Shown piece after piece: positions 37,747 to 45,857 of a stretch of DNA of 64,000 bases (positions are counted from its first letter, which is position 1; every line of letters starts with the position of its first letter). Source of the DNA: an uncultured Erysipelotrichaceae bacterium (GTDB lineage Bacteria > Bacillota_I > Bacilli_A > RFN20 > CAG-826); assembly GCA_902787955.1 (NCBI GenBank), contig CADAIJ010000006.1, positions 37,977 to 101,976 of the forward strand, given 5' to 3'. A program made the translations under genes and the position numbers. The notes under the pieces are model-generated. The model worked only from the letters and a program-made list of their open reading frames with translations. It was not told the DNA's origin and did not search any database.

Positions 37747-38850
37747 ATGGAAGAATTAGAGATTAAACTTAAAGAAGAAGGAAAGATTTCTCGTCTAACT
37801 AATAAAACATTTAAATTTGATCCACGTTTAGGAGAAGGCTTTTTCGCCGCTAACTATTTCTTAAAATCAAATAAAATTGTTAAAGAGAATAATCCAGGTC
37901 ATATCGTTACAATGCAGTTCTTTCAAAGAAGAGATGATTCAATGGTTTGTGGCCTTGATGAAGTAATTGCTTTAATTCATAAATTTGCTCATCATCCAGA
38001 AAACTTAGAAATCTATGCTTTAAATGATGGGGATATTATTCAAGCTAATGAACCAGTTTTAAAAGTAACTGGTAAATATGAAGACTTCGGTTTTCTTGAA
38101 TCAATGATTGATGGTATTTTAGCGAGAAGAAGTAGCGTTGCCACTAATGTATATGAAGTTGTTAAAGCTTTAAATGGTGCAGATGTCTTCTCTATGGCAG
38201 ACCGTCAAGATGAATATCACACTCAAATTGGTGATGGCTATGCTACTTATGTAGCAGGTATTAGAAAAGTTTCCACTGACGCTCAAGGTTATTGGTGGGG
38301 TGGAAAAGGTATGGGCACAATGCCACACGCTTTAATTCAAATCTCTGGTGGAGATATTTGTAGAGCAGCGGATTTATACCATAAAACCTATCCAAATGAA
38401 CAAGTTACAGCATTAATCGACTATAACAATAATGTTGTTCATGATTCTATTATGCTTGCTAAACACCTTGGACCAGTTTTAAGAGCAGTCCGTGTTGATA
38501 CATCTAAGGCCTTAATCGATCACTATTTTGATGATAAAGATACATCTGGATTTGATCCTCATGGTGTCTGTAAAGAACTTATCTTTGCTTTAAGAGAAGA
38601 ACTTGATAAAGCTGGTTTCCCAAATGTTAAGATTATCGTTTCTAGTGGTTTTACCGCCGATAAAATTAGAGAATGGGTTAAACTAGGAGTTCCTGTTGAT
38701 ACTTATGGTGTCGGAACCTCATTAGTAAACAATATGACAGTAGGATTTACTGGAGACCTTGTTGAATTAGACGGTAGAGGCGAAGCTAAAGAAGGCCGTC
38801 ATAATATGCCTTCAACTCGTTTAGCAAAAGTTCCTTACCCAATTTATTAA
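37747..38850 (+). CDS. pncB: Nicotinate phosphoribosyltransferase
   Basis: This makes nicotinate mononucleotide for NAD salvage. It is 367 residues, a shorter type than E. coli PncB (400). I see FDPRLGEGFFAANYFL near the N-terminus, ARRSSVATNVYEV (phosphoribosyl-binding Arg), GTMPHALIQI and the PRPP-binding ending SSGFTADKIREW with YGVGTSLVNN. Shine-Dalgarno AAAGGAGTT precedes the ATG. It ends the operon that begins with glgC, although no clear terminator follows before the ccpA promoter. Confidence 0.9.
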   Translation: MEELEIKLKEEGKISRLTNKTFKFDPRLGEGFFAANYFLKSNKIVKENNPGHIVTMQFFQRRDDSMVCGLDEVIALIHKFAHHPENLEIYALNDGDIIQANEPVLKVTGKYEDFGFLESMIDGILARRSSVATNVYEVVKALNGADVFSMADRQDEYHTQIGDGYATYVAGIRKVSTDAQGYWWGGKGMGTMPHALIQISGGDICRAADLYHKTYPNEQVTALIDYNNNVVHDSIMLAKHLGPVLRAVRVDTSKALIDHYFDDKDTSGFDPHGVCKELIFALREELDKAGFPNVKIIVSSGFTADKIREWVKLGVPVDTYGVGTSLVNNMTVGFTGDLVELDGRGEAKEGRHNMPSTRLAKVPYPIY

Positions 38851-38873
38851 TAAATAAAAATATAATATAACAA

Positions 38874-38902
38874 TTGCTTATGAAAACGGTTTCATATAAA
38901 AT
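38874..38902 (+). promoter_or_regulatory. Promoter of the CcpA-like gene
   Basis: TTGCTT (38874-38879), 17-bp spacer, TAAAAT (38897-38902). The spacer is occupied by the cre at 38881-38894. TGGAGG follows near 38915-38920. Confidence 0.55.
38881..38894. promoter_or_regulatory. cre site within the CcpA-like gene promoter
   Basis: TGAAAACGGTTTCA matches every defined position of the catabolite-responsive element consensus TGWAANCGNTNWCA and is nearly palindromic. It sits between -35 and -10, the classical repression position, so the encoded LacI-family protein probably represses itself. Confidence 0.8.
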
Positions 38903-38930
38903 GAAATTGTTTTCTGGAGGAAAAATTTTC

Positions 38931-39935
38931 ATGGATTATTTGAAAGATCGCGTAACCATATATGAAGTCGCTAAAGCTAGCGGCGTTTCTCTTGCTACTG
39001 TTTCACGTGTTATTAATAATCAAGGCAATGTTACAGAAGCCACTCGTAAAAGAGTTCAAGATACCATTGCTCGTTTAGGCTACAAACCTTCAGGTTTAGC
39101 GCAAGCTCTTGCTACCTCTAAATCTACAACTATTGGTATTGTTATTCCTTCTGCTAACTATGTTTATATTTCTAACTTCTTAAACGGAATTACTGAAATT
39201 GCTAAAGAAAAAGGCTATAACTTATCTTTATTTGTTACTTCTCACTCTAAAGAAGATGCTAGAAGTGTTCTTGAAAAAGTTATTAAATCACATGTTGATG
39301 GTGCTATTGTTTTTGATGATGAACTTGAAGAAGAAGATTTATCACAATTATCTAACTATGCTGTTCCATGTATCGTTGTTAATAACCGTATCGAAACTGA
39401 AAAGATTGGTTGTATAACATTTGGCTACGAACATCTTTTAAGAGAAATCATCCGTTCTCACTTAGAACATGAACCTGATAAAATGCCTATTTTCCTCCAT
39501 GTTCATAACTGTGGTCGTTTACTCGAAAGAACCGAAAGATCATTCATTAGAGTGTGCGATGAAATGAAGAAAGAGTATCGCATTATTAATTGCGATGATA
39601 GCTATACAAGATCATATCAAGACTTCCTTGAATTCTTTGAAGAAGAAAAAGGTGGTAAATTCTTTATTGCTTATCGTGATTCTATCGCTGCTGCTGTTAT
39701 TAACGCAGCCACTGATAGTGGTTTAAATGTCCCAGAAGATGTTGAAGTAATGTCTTTAATTGGTACTAAATATGCTTCTATCATTCGTCCATCAATCACT
39801 TCTATGAATATTGATATGGGTGAAATCGGTAAACGCGCTATGTATATGTTAATCGATTTAGCTACCGGAAAACTTAATAACAAACGCTACAAATTCGAAT
39901 CTACTTACACTAAGAGAGATTCTACAAAGGAATAA
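38931..39935 (+). CDS. ccpA: LacI-family transcriptional regulator, probable CcpA
   Basis: This is a 334-residue repressor with an N-terminal helix-turn-helix (VTIYEVAKASGVSLATVSRV, about 8-27), a hinge helix with PSGLAQALAT, and a periplasmic-binding-like effector domain. CcpA-like features are the hinge and GIVIPSANY stretch. The cre in its own promoter and its place in a trmB - ccpA - tyrS - rpsD order shared with Bacillus also support CcpA. CcpA works with HPr-Ser-P as co-repressor. I start at the ATG at 38931, after GGAGG; an in-frame upstream start at 38874 would fall in the promoter. The CcpA identity is an inference; LacI membership is certain. Confidence 0.82.
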   Translation: MDYLKDRVTIYEVAKASGVSLATVSRVINNQGNVTEATRKRVQDTIARLGYKPSGLAQALATSKSTTIGIVIPSANYVYISNFLNGITEIAKEKGYNLSLFVTSHSKEDARSVLEKVIKSHVDGAIVFDDELEEEDLSQLSNYAVPCIVVNNRIETEKIGCITFGYEHLLREIIRSHLEHEPDKMPIFLHVHNCGRLLERTERSFIRVCDEMKKEYRIINCDDSYTRSYQDFLEFFEEEKGGKFFIAYRDSIAAAVINAATDSGLNVPEDVEVMSLIGTKYASIIRPSITSMNIDMGEIGKRAMYMLIDLATGKLNNKRYKFESTYTKRDSTKE

Positions 39936-39942
39936 ATTTTAA

Positions 39943-41196
39943 ATGGATATAATTGAAGAATTAGAATGGAGAGGTCTAATTAAAGATCTTTCTAATGAAG
40001 AAGAAGTAAAAAAACTATTATCTAAACCACAAACAATTTACTGTGGTTTTGACCCATCTGCAGCATCAATGCATGTCGGTAATTTCGTTATGATTTCTAT
40101 GCTTATGAGACTTCAAAAAGCAGGTCATAAAATTATCGCTGTTGTTGGTGGGGCAACCGGAATGATTGGAGATCCTAGTGGAAAATCGAAAGAAAGAAAC
40201 CTTTTAGGAGATGAAGCTTTAAAGGAAAATACCCAACGTATCAAAGAACAACTTGAAAGATTTATTGATCTTACTAATCCTGAAAAAGGAATGATTTTAA
40301 ATAATTACGATTGGATTTCTAAACTCAACGTTTTAACTTATCTTCGCGATTATGGTAAATATTTCCCAATCAACTACATGATTAATAAAGATATTGTTGC
40401 ATCAAGACTTCAATCTGGCATTTCTTATACTGAATTCTCATATATGATTCTTCAATCAATCGACTTCTTAACTTTATATCGTAATCATAACTGCCGTATT
40501 CAAATCGGTGGTGGAGACCAATGGGGTAACCTAACTAGTGGTCTTGAATTAATTCGCAAAACCGAAGGTGTTGAAACTGAAGTTGGTGTCTTTACCGTTC
40601 CTCTTTTACTTGACCAAAACGGTAAGAAGTTTGGCAAGAGTGAACAAGGCGCTTTATATCTTGATCCAAAGATGTGTTCACCATATCGTTTATATCAATA
40701 TTTCATTAATGTAAGCGATGATGACGCGGCTAGATACCTTAAGGTATTCTCTTTCAAAACTCCTGAAGAAATTAATAAAATCATTGAAGAACATTACGCT
40801 AATTTAGGAGCTCGTATTGCTCAAAAAGCTTTAGCTACTGAATTACTCACCATAATCCATGGTGAAGAAAAGATGCAAGAAGCTATCAATATGGCTAACA
40901 CTTTCTTTAGTGGAGACTTTAAATCACTTAAAGAAGATCAAATTATGGAATTACTTGGTTCTTCTTTAATTGAACAAAACGAAGGTCTTCTTTTAGAAGA
41001 TTTACTCATTAACATTAAAGCAGCTTCCTCTAAACGCGAATCTAGAGAATTTATTAAAGGTAATAGTGTCTCTTTAAATGGCGATAAAGTTAATGATCCA
41101 GTAATGGTTATTGATAAAAATTCCGCTTTATATGATAAATATGTTATTGTCAGACGCGGCAAAAAGAATTATTATCTCGTTAAATTAGTTAAATAG
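39943..41196 (+). CDS. tyrS: Tyrosyl-tRNA synthetase
   Basis: This charges tRNA-Tyr. It is 417 residues. The class I HIGH-like motif is in GFDPSAASMHVGNFV near 35-49 and the KMSKS equivalent is KFGKSEQGALYLD near 228. An S4-like RNA-binding domain closes the protein (SSKRESREFIKGNSVSLNGDKV). No T-box is upstream; only 7 nt separate it from the regulator gene, so it is probably read from the ccpA promoter or an internal one. Shine-Dalgarno AAAGGA precedes it. Confidence 0.97.
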   Translation: MDIIEELEWRGLIKDLSNEEEVKKLLSKPQTIYCGFDPSAASMHVGNFVMISMLMRLQKAGHKIIAVVGGATGMIGDPSGKSKERNLLGDEALKENTQRIKEQLERFIDLTNPEKGMILNNYDWISKLNVLTYLRDYGKYFPINYMINKDIVASRLQSGISYTEFSYMILQSIDFLTLYRNHNCRIQIGGGDQWGNLTSGLELIRKTEGVETEVGVFTVPLLLDQNGKKFGKSEQGALYLDPKMCSPYRLYQYFINVSDDDAARYLKVFSFKTPEEINKIIEEHYANLGARIAQKALATELLTIIHGEEKMQEAINMANTFFSGDFKSLKEDQIMELLGSSLIEQNEGLLLEDLLINIKAASSKRESREFIKGNSVSLNGDKVNDPVMVIDKNSALYDKYVIVRRGKKNYYLVKLVK

Positions 41197-41199
41197 TTT

Positions 41200-41952
41200 A
41201 TGAATAAAAAAGTTCTCATTCCTTTATTAGCAATCCTTCCTCTAGTGGCATCTTGTCGTGGCACTCCTATTCAATATGAAAGAGCAAAGGAAATTAAAGA
41301 ATCAATCAAAGCTAATATTAATAATGCAGAATTTGTTCCTGAAGTTAATCTTTTCACTAAAAAATACTATAGTGTCGATGGAATTGTCGAAGTAACTAGA
41401 CAAGAAATCTATCATCGTGAAAAAATGTTTCATTCCGAATACGAAGTTGTCGGTGGGGCGGGTAAGTCAGTAAACGAAACATTCTACTTCCGTCAAGATG
41501 ATCCTGAGAAAGGAATTTTCTTGATTTCTGCAGCCAGAATACGCGGTGAATGGGACAGTAGTAAAATTGTAAGAACCCATTATAATACCGAAGAAGATGT
41601 TAGAAATGCTTGGGAAAAATATCATAAAGAAACTATTCTGCCTAAAATTATTTCTGAATCAAAAATATGTTTAAATAAAATGGAAGAAATCTTCGAATAT
41701 GCTGATGGAGATGAAATTACGGTTAATGTTACATGTATGTCTGAAAACTCTGACTCTTTATCACTTGAAGCTAGATATAACGAAGATTCAGTAGTGTCTT
41801 CACAAACAGTCATTAATAGACACGAATATCGTTTATATTTAAAAGATAATATCATCGCTTCTGATGAAAGACATGTTGATTCATCTCATAATTCATCACT
41901 TGGATATAATTATTCTAAAGCAATAGTTAATCTTCCAAAACTTCCTTCATAA
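41200..41952 (+). CDS. Hypothetical lipoprotein
   Basis: This is a 250-residue exported protein. The signal peptide ends in the lipobox LVASC with Cys19 as the predicted lipidated residue. The mature part is charged, with alternating strands (REIYHREKMFHSEYEVVGG, then NETFYFRQDD), and ends in a beta-rich region. No known domain is recognised. It follows tyrS after 3 nt and ends just before a strong bidirectional terminator. Its function is unknown. Confidence 0.65.
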   Translation: MNKKVLIPLLAILPLVASCRGTPIQYERAKEIKESIKANINNAEFVPEVNLFTKKYYSVDGIVEVTRQEIYHREKMFHSEYEVVGGAGKSVNETFYFRQDDPEKGIFLISAARIRGEWDSSKIVRTHYNTEEDVRNAWEKYHKETILPKIISESKICLNKMEEIFEYADGDEITVNVTCMSENSDSLSLEARYNEDSVVSSQTVINRHEYRLYLKDNIIASDERHVDSSHNSSLGYNYSKAIVNLPKLPS

Positions 41953-41974
41953 TTAACTATTATTACTTAGTAAT

Positions 41975-42005
41975 AAAAAACCAGACCACAATCGGTCTGG
42001 TTTTT
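41975..42005. terminator. Bidirectional intrinsic terminator
   Basis: AAAAAACCAGACC (41975-41987), a 6-nt loop and GGTCTGGTTTTT (41994-42005). The perfect stem is flanked by A/T tracts and serves the tyrS-lipoprotein unit (+) and rpsD (-). Confidence 0.92.
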
Positions 42006-42022
42006 GTAATAATATCGATAAA

Positions 42023-42625
42023 TTAGAGAAGTCTGTTGTAGTATTCAATAACTTGAGCTTCATTAATATCTTGTGGTAATTCGTTACGTTCTGGAACTCT
42101 AATGAATTCGCCACATAATTTTTCAGCATCAACTTTGACATAGCCACATGCAGATGGTCTGCTTTCGAGGGATTCTTTAACGACTTTGAGTTCGTGTCCT
42201 TCTTTAAGAGCAATCTTATCGCCAACTTTGCAAAGGTAAGATGGAATATCAACCTTTTTGCCGTTGACAGTGATGTGACCGTGATTGACTAATTGTCTAG
42301 CAGCTCTTCTACTTCTAGCAAATCCCATACGGAAGACTAAGTTGTCTAAACGGGATTCGAGAATACGGAAGAAAGCTAAACCAGTAACTTCTTCAGATTT
42401 AAGCGCTAAGAGGAATAAACGACGGAATTGTCTTTCGTTAACACCATACATTTGTTCGAGTTTTTGCTTTTCTATAAGTTGACGTCCATATTCGGATGGT
42501 TTTTTCTTACGACCATTACCGTGTTGACCTGGGCCATATGCTCTTTTAGCAAGTTCTTTACCTGTTTCAAGAGTAGAGAATCCAAGACGACGTGAACGTT
42601 TGTAATCTGAACCAGTGTATCTCAC
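42023..42625 (-). CDS. rpsD: 30S ribosomal protein S4
   Basis: S4 nucleates 30S assembly. At 200 residues it has the conserved start RYTGSDYKRSRRLG, GPGQHGNGRKKPS-type basic region and the S4 RNA-binding domain (RLDNLVFRMGFARSRRAARQLVNHGHI). It starts at GTG (42623-42625) set by AAAGGAG upstream. The N-terminal cysteines of zinc-binding S4 forms are absent. A leader of about 160 nt with strong base pairing suggests autoregulation by S4, as described in Bacillus. Confidence 0.96.
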   Translation of the reverse strand: MRYTGSDYKRSRRLGFSTLETGKELAKRAYGPGQHGNGRKKKPSEYGRQLIEKQKLEQMYGVNERQFRRLFLLALKSEEVTGLAFFRILESRLDNLVFRMGFARSRRAARQLVNHGHITVNGKKVDIPSYLCKVGDKIALKEGHELKVVKESLESRPSACGYVKVDAEKLCGEFIRVPERNELPQDINEAQVIEYYNRLL

Positions 42626-42788
42626 TTGATTTTTCTCCTTTCACTAATATTTGGCATATTAAGCAAAGGTGTAAACCCCAATTTCGGATGTCTTAGTTAG
42701 AAGTTTCACCTTTTAAGCAATAGGTTACTCCTTGACCCGATTGATTCTAGACATCGGCCAAATTGTATTTACATGCTTCGTAAATGCA
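42626..42788 (-). promoter_or_regulatory. Structured rpsD leader RNA (candidate S4 autoregulatory leader)
   Basis: Read on the minus strand, the leader contains a hairpin CCGAT/ATCGG and a stem AAAGGTG (minus copy of 42707-42713) with CACCTTT (minus copy of 42665-42671), extended by GTTT/AAAC. Across them, GATGTCT (42749-42755, minus) can pair perfectly with AGACATC (42687-42693, minus), giving a pseudoknot-like arrangement. No terminator is evident, so control at translation is more likely. Assignment to S4 rests on position. Confidence 0.6.
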
Positions 42789-42794
42789 AGGAAT

Positions 42795-42823
42795 ATATTA
42801 AAGAAGTTAAATGGATGTGTCAA
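42795..42823 (-). promoter_or_regulatory. rpsD promoter
   Basis: Perfect -35 TTGACA (42818-42823), 17-bp spacer, TAATAT (42795-42800) on the minus strand. It predicts a start near 42788. Confidence 0.75.
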
Positions 42824-42842
42824 CATTTTTCTTATATTTATA

Positions 42843-42904
42843 ATATAAATAATAGGTTCTCAGCCGTTTGGGACGATTTGTCTCAAATAGTGGATTATTT
42901 ATAT
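42843..42904. other. 62-nt two-stem hairpin element between rpsD and ezrA
   Basis: An 11-bp perfect closing stem (42843-42853 with 42894-42904) encloses an 8-bp inner stem TTTGGGAC/GTCTCAAA (42867-42874 with 42880-42887, one G-U on the plus strand). TATAAT at 42839-42844 overlaps its start and a T-rich tract follows. The whole 42626-42972 stretch has no gene; I do not recognise this element as a known riboswitch class. Confidence 0.4.
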
Positions 42905-42972
42905 ATTTTTTGTTTTTGTATTTAAAACAACATATATAAATGTTATGATTTTGTGAGATAAAATTTTTTGAT

Positions 42973-44718
42973 ATGAGAATTTATAGTATAGATCCTGGAA
43001 CTCCTACAATCGAACCGTGGATTATCGCCGTAATCGCTGGTGGTACCGCTGTTGTTTTAGCTGTTGTCTTATTTTTCCTTATCAAATTCGTCTTTATTCC
43101 TAACAAGATGAAACGTGAAATCCGTGATTTAGATCGACGTTTTCAATACCTTCATTCTTTATTAATTGGGCAAGATGCTCAATGTATTAAACGTTTAGAG
43201 ATTGTTTCTCGTACTAATCTTTTATACGTTGATATCCACACCCGTTACTTGAAGAAGTTTAAAGAAGTTAGAGATAAACACGATAGTCACGCTCAACAAA
43301 CTATCAATCACCTCAAAGATTTAGTGGATGAAAAAAGATTTAAACAGCTTAAAGAAGCCTTAAGTGATGCTCGTGACACTATTGCAAGCTATGAAAAGGA
43401 AGTTAACTCTTTAAACAATGACTTACTACGTGTTATCAAACCTGAAGAAGATTGCCGTCAAGCATCCTTAACCTTAAAAGAAAACCTTAGAAGAGTTAAA
43501 CAAGACTATTACGCTAAAGAAGGAGACCTTCAATTAGTTAAAGAATCATTTGATGTTATTTTCGAACACATTGAATCATTATTCTCTCAATTTGAAGAAT
43601 ATGTCGAATCTGCTCAATATGAAGATGCTAACGAAATTCTCCCACAAGTTGATAGCATCTTAAAACAAGTAACAGCAGCCTTAAATGAACTTCCAAACCT
43701 TTGCGCTTTAGTGGTCTCTATTATCCCTGAAAGGATTTCTTCATTAGAAAACGCTTATGAAATAATGATTCGTGATCAATACCCACTCAATCATTTACTT
43801 AATAACCAAACATTTAAAGAAATGAGATCAGAAGTCGCTGCTTTAACAACTAAAATTAAACAATTTAATTTAGCAGGCGTTTCTACTGAACTAGATAATA
43901 TGCTTTCTCGTATTGAAGAATATTTCCGTTTATTTGAAGATGAAAAAGCCGCTAGAACGAAATTTGAAGGTGAAAACGATGAAATCTATCGCGTTGAAAC
44001 CGTTATTGAAAGAAGATTTATTAAACTTTGTAATAACGTTCCAGAAGTTGCTAAAGTCTATGTTATTAACGAAGAACATCGTCAAAACATCGAACAAATT
44101 AGAGAATCTATTAACCGTGTTGGAAATCTTAAACGTGTTTTAGATACTTATATCCACACTGTTCCAAGACGTCCATTTACCACTTTAGTGGAAAAGATGG
44201 ATGAACTTAAAGAAGCAAGCAATGAAGTTATTCAAGAAATGGATGATTTCTCTAATTATCTTGTTTCTTTAAAGAACGATTCTCAAAACGCTTATCAATT
44301 AATTACCGTTCATTATTTCAAACTTAAAGAAGCGGAAGAAACTATTCGACTTATCAATAATCCTAATATCGAAGCTAAATACGCTGAACAAATATCAAGA
44401 AGCTATGAACTGATTAATTTAATTAATGGTCTTTTATATACCGCTCCTATTAATGTTGATCAAGTAAACGAATACGCTAAAGAACTCTGTGATATTGGAC
44501 AAGCTATCTTAGATAAAGATGGTGCTATTGCTCAAGACCATAATATGATGATCTTAGCCGAAAACGCTATTATATACGCTAATCGTAGTAGAGCTGATTT
44601 CTCTAACGTTAATCAACTTTTAGCGCAAGCAGAAGTCTTATTCAATAATGGTGAATTTGAACAAGCTTATATCTCTGCCGGAAACGTCTTACAAAATATT
44701 CGAAATCAAAGTGAATGA
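42973..44718 (+). CDS. ezrA: Septation ring formation regulator EzrA-like
   Basis: This is a 581-residue protein with an N-terminal membrane helix (about 15-39) and a long alpha-helical, coiled-coil cytoplasmic region, the EzrA layout (spectrin-like repeats, about 560-570 residues). EzrA limits FtsZ ring formation to mid-cell. Sequence identity cannot be judged here, but the order rpsD - ezrA - cysteine desulfurase - thiI is exactly that of Bacillus. There is no Shine-Dalgarno; TG-T-TATGAT (an extended -10, TATGAT at 42943-42948) lies 24 nt before the ATG. It overlaps the desulfurase gene by 4 nt. Confidence 0.78.
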   Translation: MRIYSIDPGTPTIEPWIIAVIAGGTAVVLAVVLFFLIKFVFIPNKMKREIRDLDRRFQYLHSLLIGQDAQCIKRLEIVSRTNLLYVDIHTRYLKKFKEVRDKHDSHAQQTINHLKDLVDEKRFKQLKEALSDARDTIASYEKEVNSLNNDLLRVIKPEEDCRQASLTLKENLRRVKQDYYAKEGDLQLVKESFDVIFEHIESLFSQFEEYVESAQYEDANEILPQVDSILKQVTAALNELPNLCALVVSIIPERISSLENAYEIMIRDQYPLNHLLNNQTFKEMRSEVAALTTKIKQFNLAGVSTELDNMLSRIEEYFRLFEDEKAARTKFEGENDEIYRVETVIERRFIKLCNNVPEVAKVYVINEEHRQNIEQIRESINRVGNLKRVLDTYIHTVPRRPFTTLVEKMDELKEASNEVIQEMDDFSNYLVSLKNDSQNAYQLITVHYFKLKEAEETIRLINNPNIEAKYAEQISRSYELINLINGLLYTAPINVDQVNEYAKELCDIGQAILDKDGAIAQDHNMMILAENAIIYANRSRADFSNVNQLLAQAEVLFNNGEFEQAYISAGNVLQNIRNQSE

Positions 44719-45857
44719 TTAATAAGAAATACGATATTTATCTAGATAATGCAGCGACAACTAAACCATATCCGGAGGTTGTCGCTTTAAATGATGAAAT
44801 AAATAAAAAGTATTTCGCTAACCCTTCAAGTACCCATCATCTTGGTCTTGAAAGTAGTGATTTATTAAATAAAGCACGCGAAGCAATCTTAAAAACTTTA
44901 AAGTTAAACAAACATAAAGTTGTCTTTACTTCTTCATCTACAGAAGCCTTAAACCTCGCTATCAAAGGCTACGCTTTTAAATATCAAAATAGAGGTAAGC
45001 ACTTAATTACCTCAAATATTGAACATCCTGCTGTTTTAGAGTGTTTTTACCAACTTCGTGATTATTTTGGCTTTAAATTAACAATTTTAGAAGTAGATGA
45101 AAATGGCGTTATTTCTAAAGAAAAAGTTGAAAATGCAATAAAAGATGACACCATCTTAGTTTCTATTATGGCGGTTAATAACGAGATTGGTTCTATTAAC
45201 CCTATTAAGGAAATCGCGGAGGTAGTTCATAAACATCCTAAATGTAATTTATTAGTAGATACCACCCAAGGAATTGGAAAAGAAAACTTTGATTATAACA
45301 ATATTGATATGTTTGTTATTTCTTCCCATAAGATTCATGGCCTAAAAGGTAGTGGAGCTTTAATCTATAAATCCACTTTATCTTTCCTTCCATTAATAAG
45401 TGGTGGTGGTCAAGAAGATAATCTTAGAAGTGGAACATCTTCAATTAATAACGCTCTCACATTAGCGAAAGCCTTAAACTTATCTATATCTTCTTTAAAT
45501 AATAATCACGCGCACGTAAAAGAACTTTATAATCACTTATATAAAGAATTATCTAAACTTGATAATATTCACATAAATAGTCCAAAAGAAGGGAGTTCCT
45601 ATATACTTAACTTCTCTTTATTAAACAAAAAAGCCGCAGTTATAGTTGAAGGACTTAGTGAACTTGGTATCTATATTTCTAGCGTCAGTGCGTGTCACTC
45701 TAAATATGAAAAATCTTCATATGTTGTTAAAGCTATAACTAATAATGATGTATATGCTTCTAATACCTTAAGAGTGTCTTTTTCTAATGAAAACACCCTT
45801 GAAGAAATTGATATCTTTATTAAAGAACTAAAAGCGTTAATGGAGAACTTAAAATGA
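44715..45857 (+). CDS. Cysteine desulfurase (NifS/IscS family, NifZ-like)
   Basis: This PLP enzyme moves sulfur from cysteine to a catalytic cysteine. It is 380 residues. Signatures are YLDNAATTKPYPEV near 10, the PLP lysine in SSHKIHGLKGSG near 197-208, and the catalytic Cys in SACHSKYEKSSYV near 333. Paired with ThiI next door (4-nt overlap), as in Bacillus nifZ-thiI, it most likely supplies sulfur for 4-thiouridine in tRNA rather than general Fe-S assembly. Confidence 0.92.
   Translation: MINKKYDIYLDNAATTKPYPEVVALNDEINKKYFANPSSTHHLGLESSDLLNKAREAILKTLKLNKHKVVFTSSSTEALNLAIKGYAFKYQNRGKHLITSNIEHPAVLECFYQLRDYFGFKLTILEVDENGVISKEKVENAIKDDTILVSIMAVNNEIGSINPIKEIAEVVHKHPKCNLLVDTTQGIGKENFDYNNIDMFVISSHKIHGLKGSGALIYKSTLSFLPLISGGGQEDNLRSGTSSINNALTLAKALNLSISSLNNNHAHVKELYNHLYKELSKLDNIHINSPKEGSSYILNFSLLNKKAAVIVEGLSELGIYISSVSACHSKYEKSSYVVKAITNNDVYASNTLRVSFSNENTLEEIDIFIKELKALMENLK

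Noticed and set aside
41953..42252. Minus-strand 99-codon frame overlapping rpsD
   Set aside because: It is a different frame of the rpsD gene, whose S4 sequence is unmistakable; no Shine-Dalgarno or family match.
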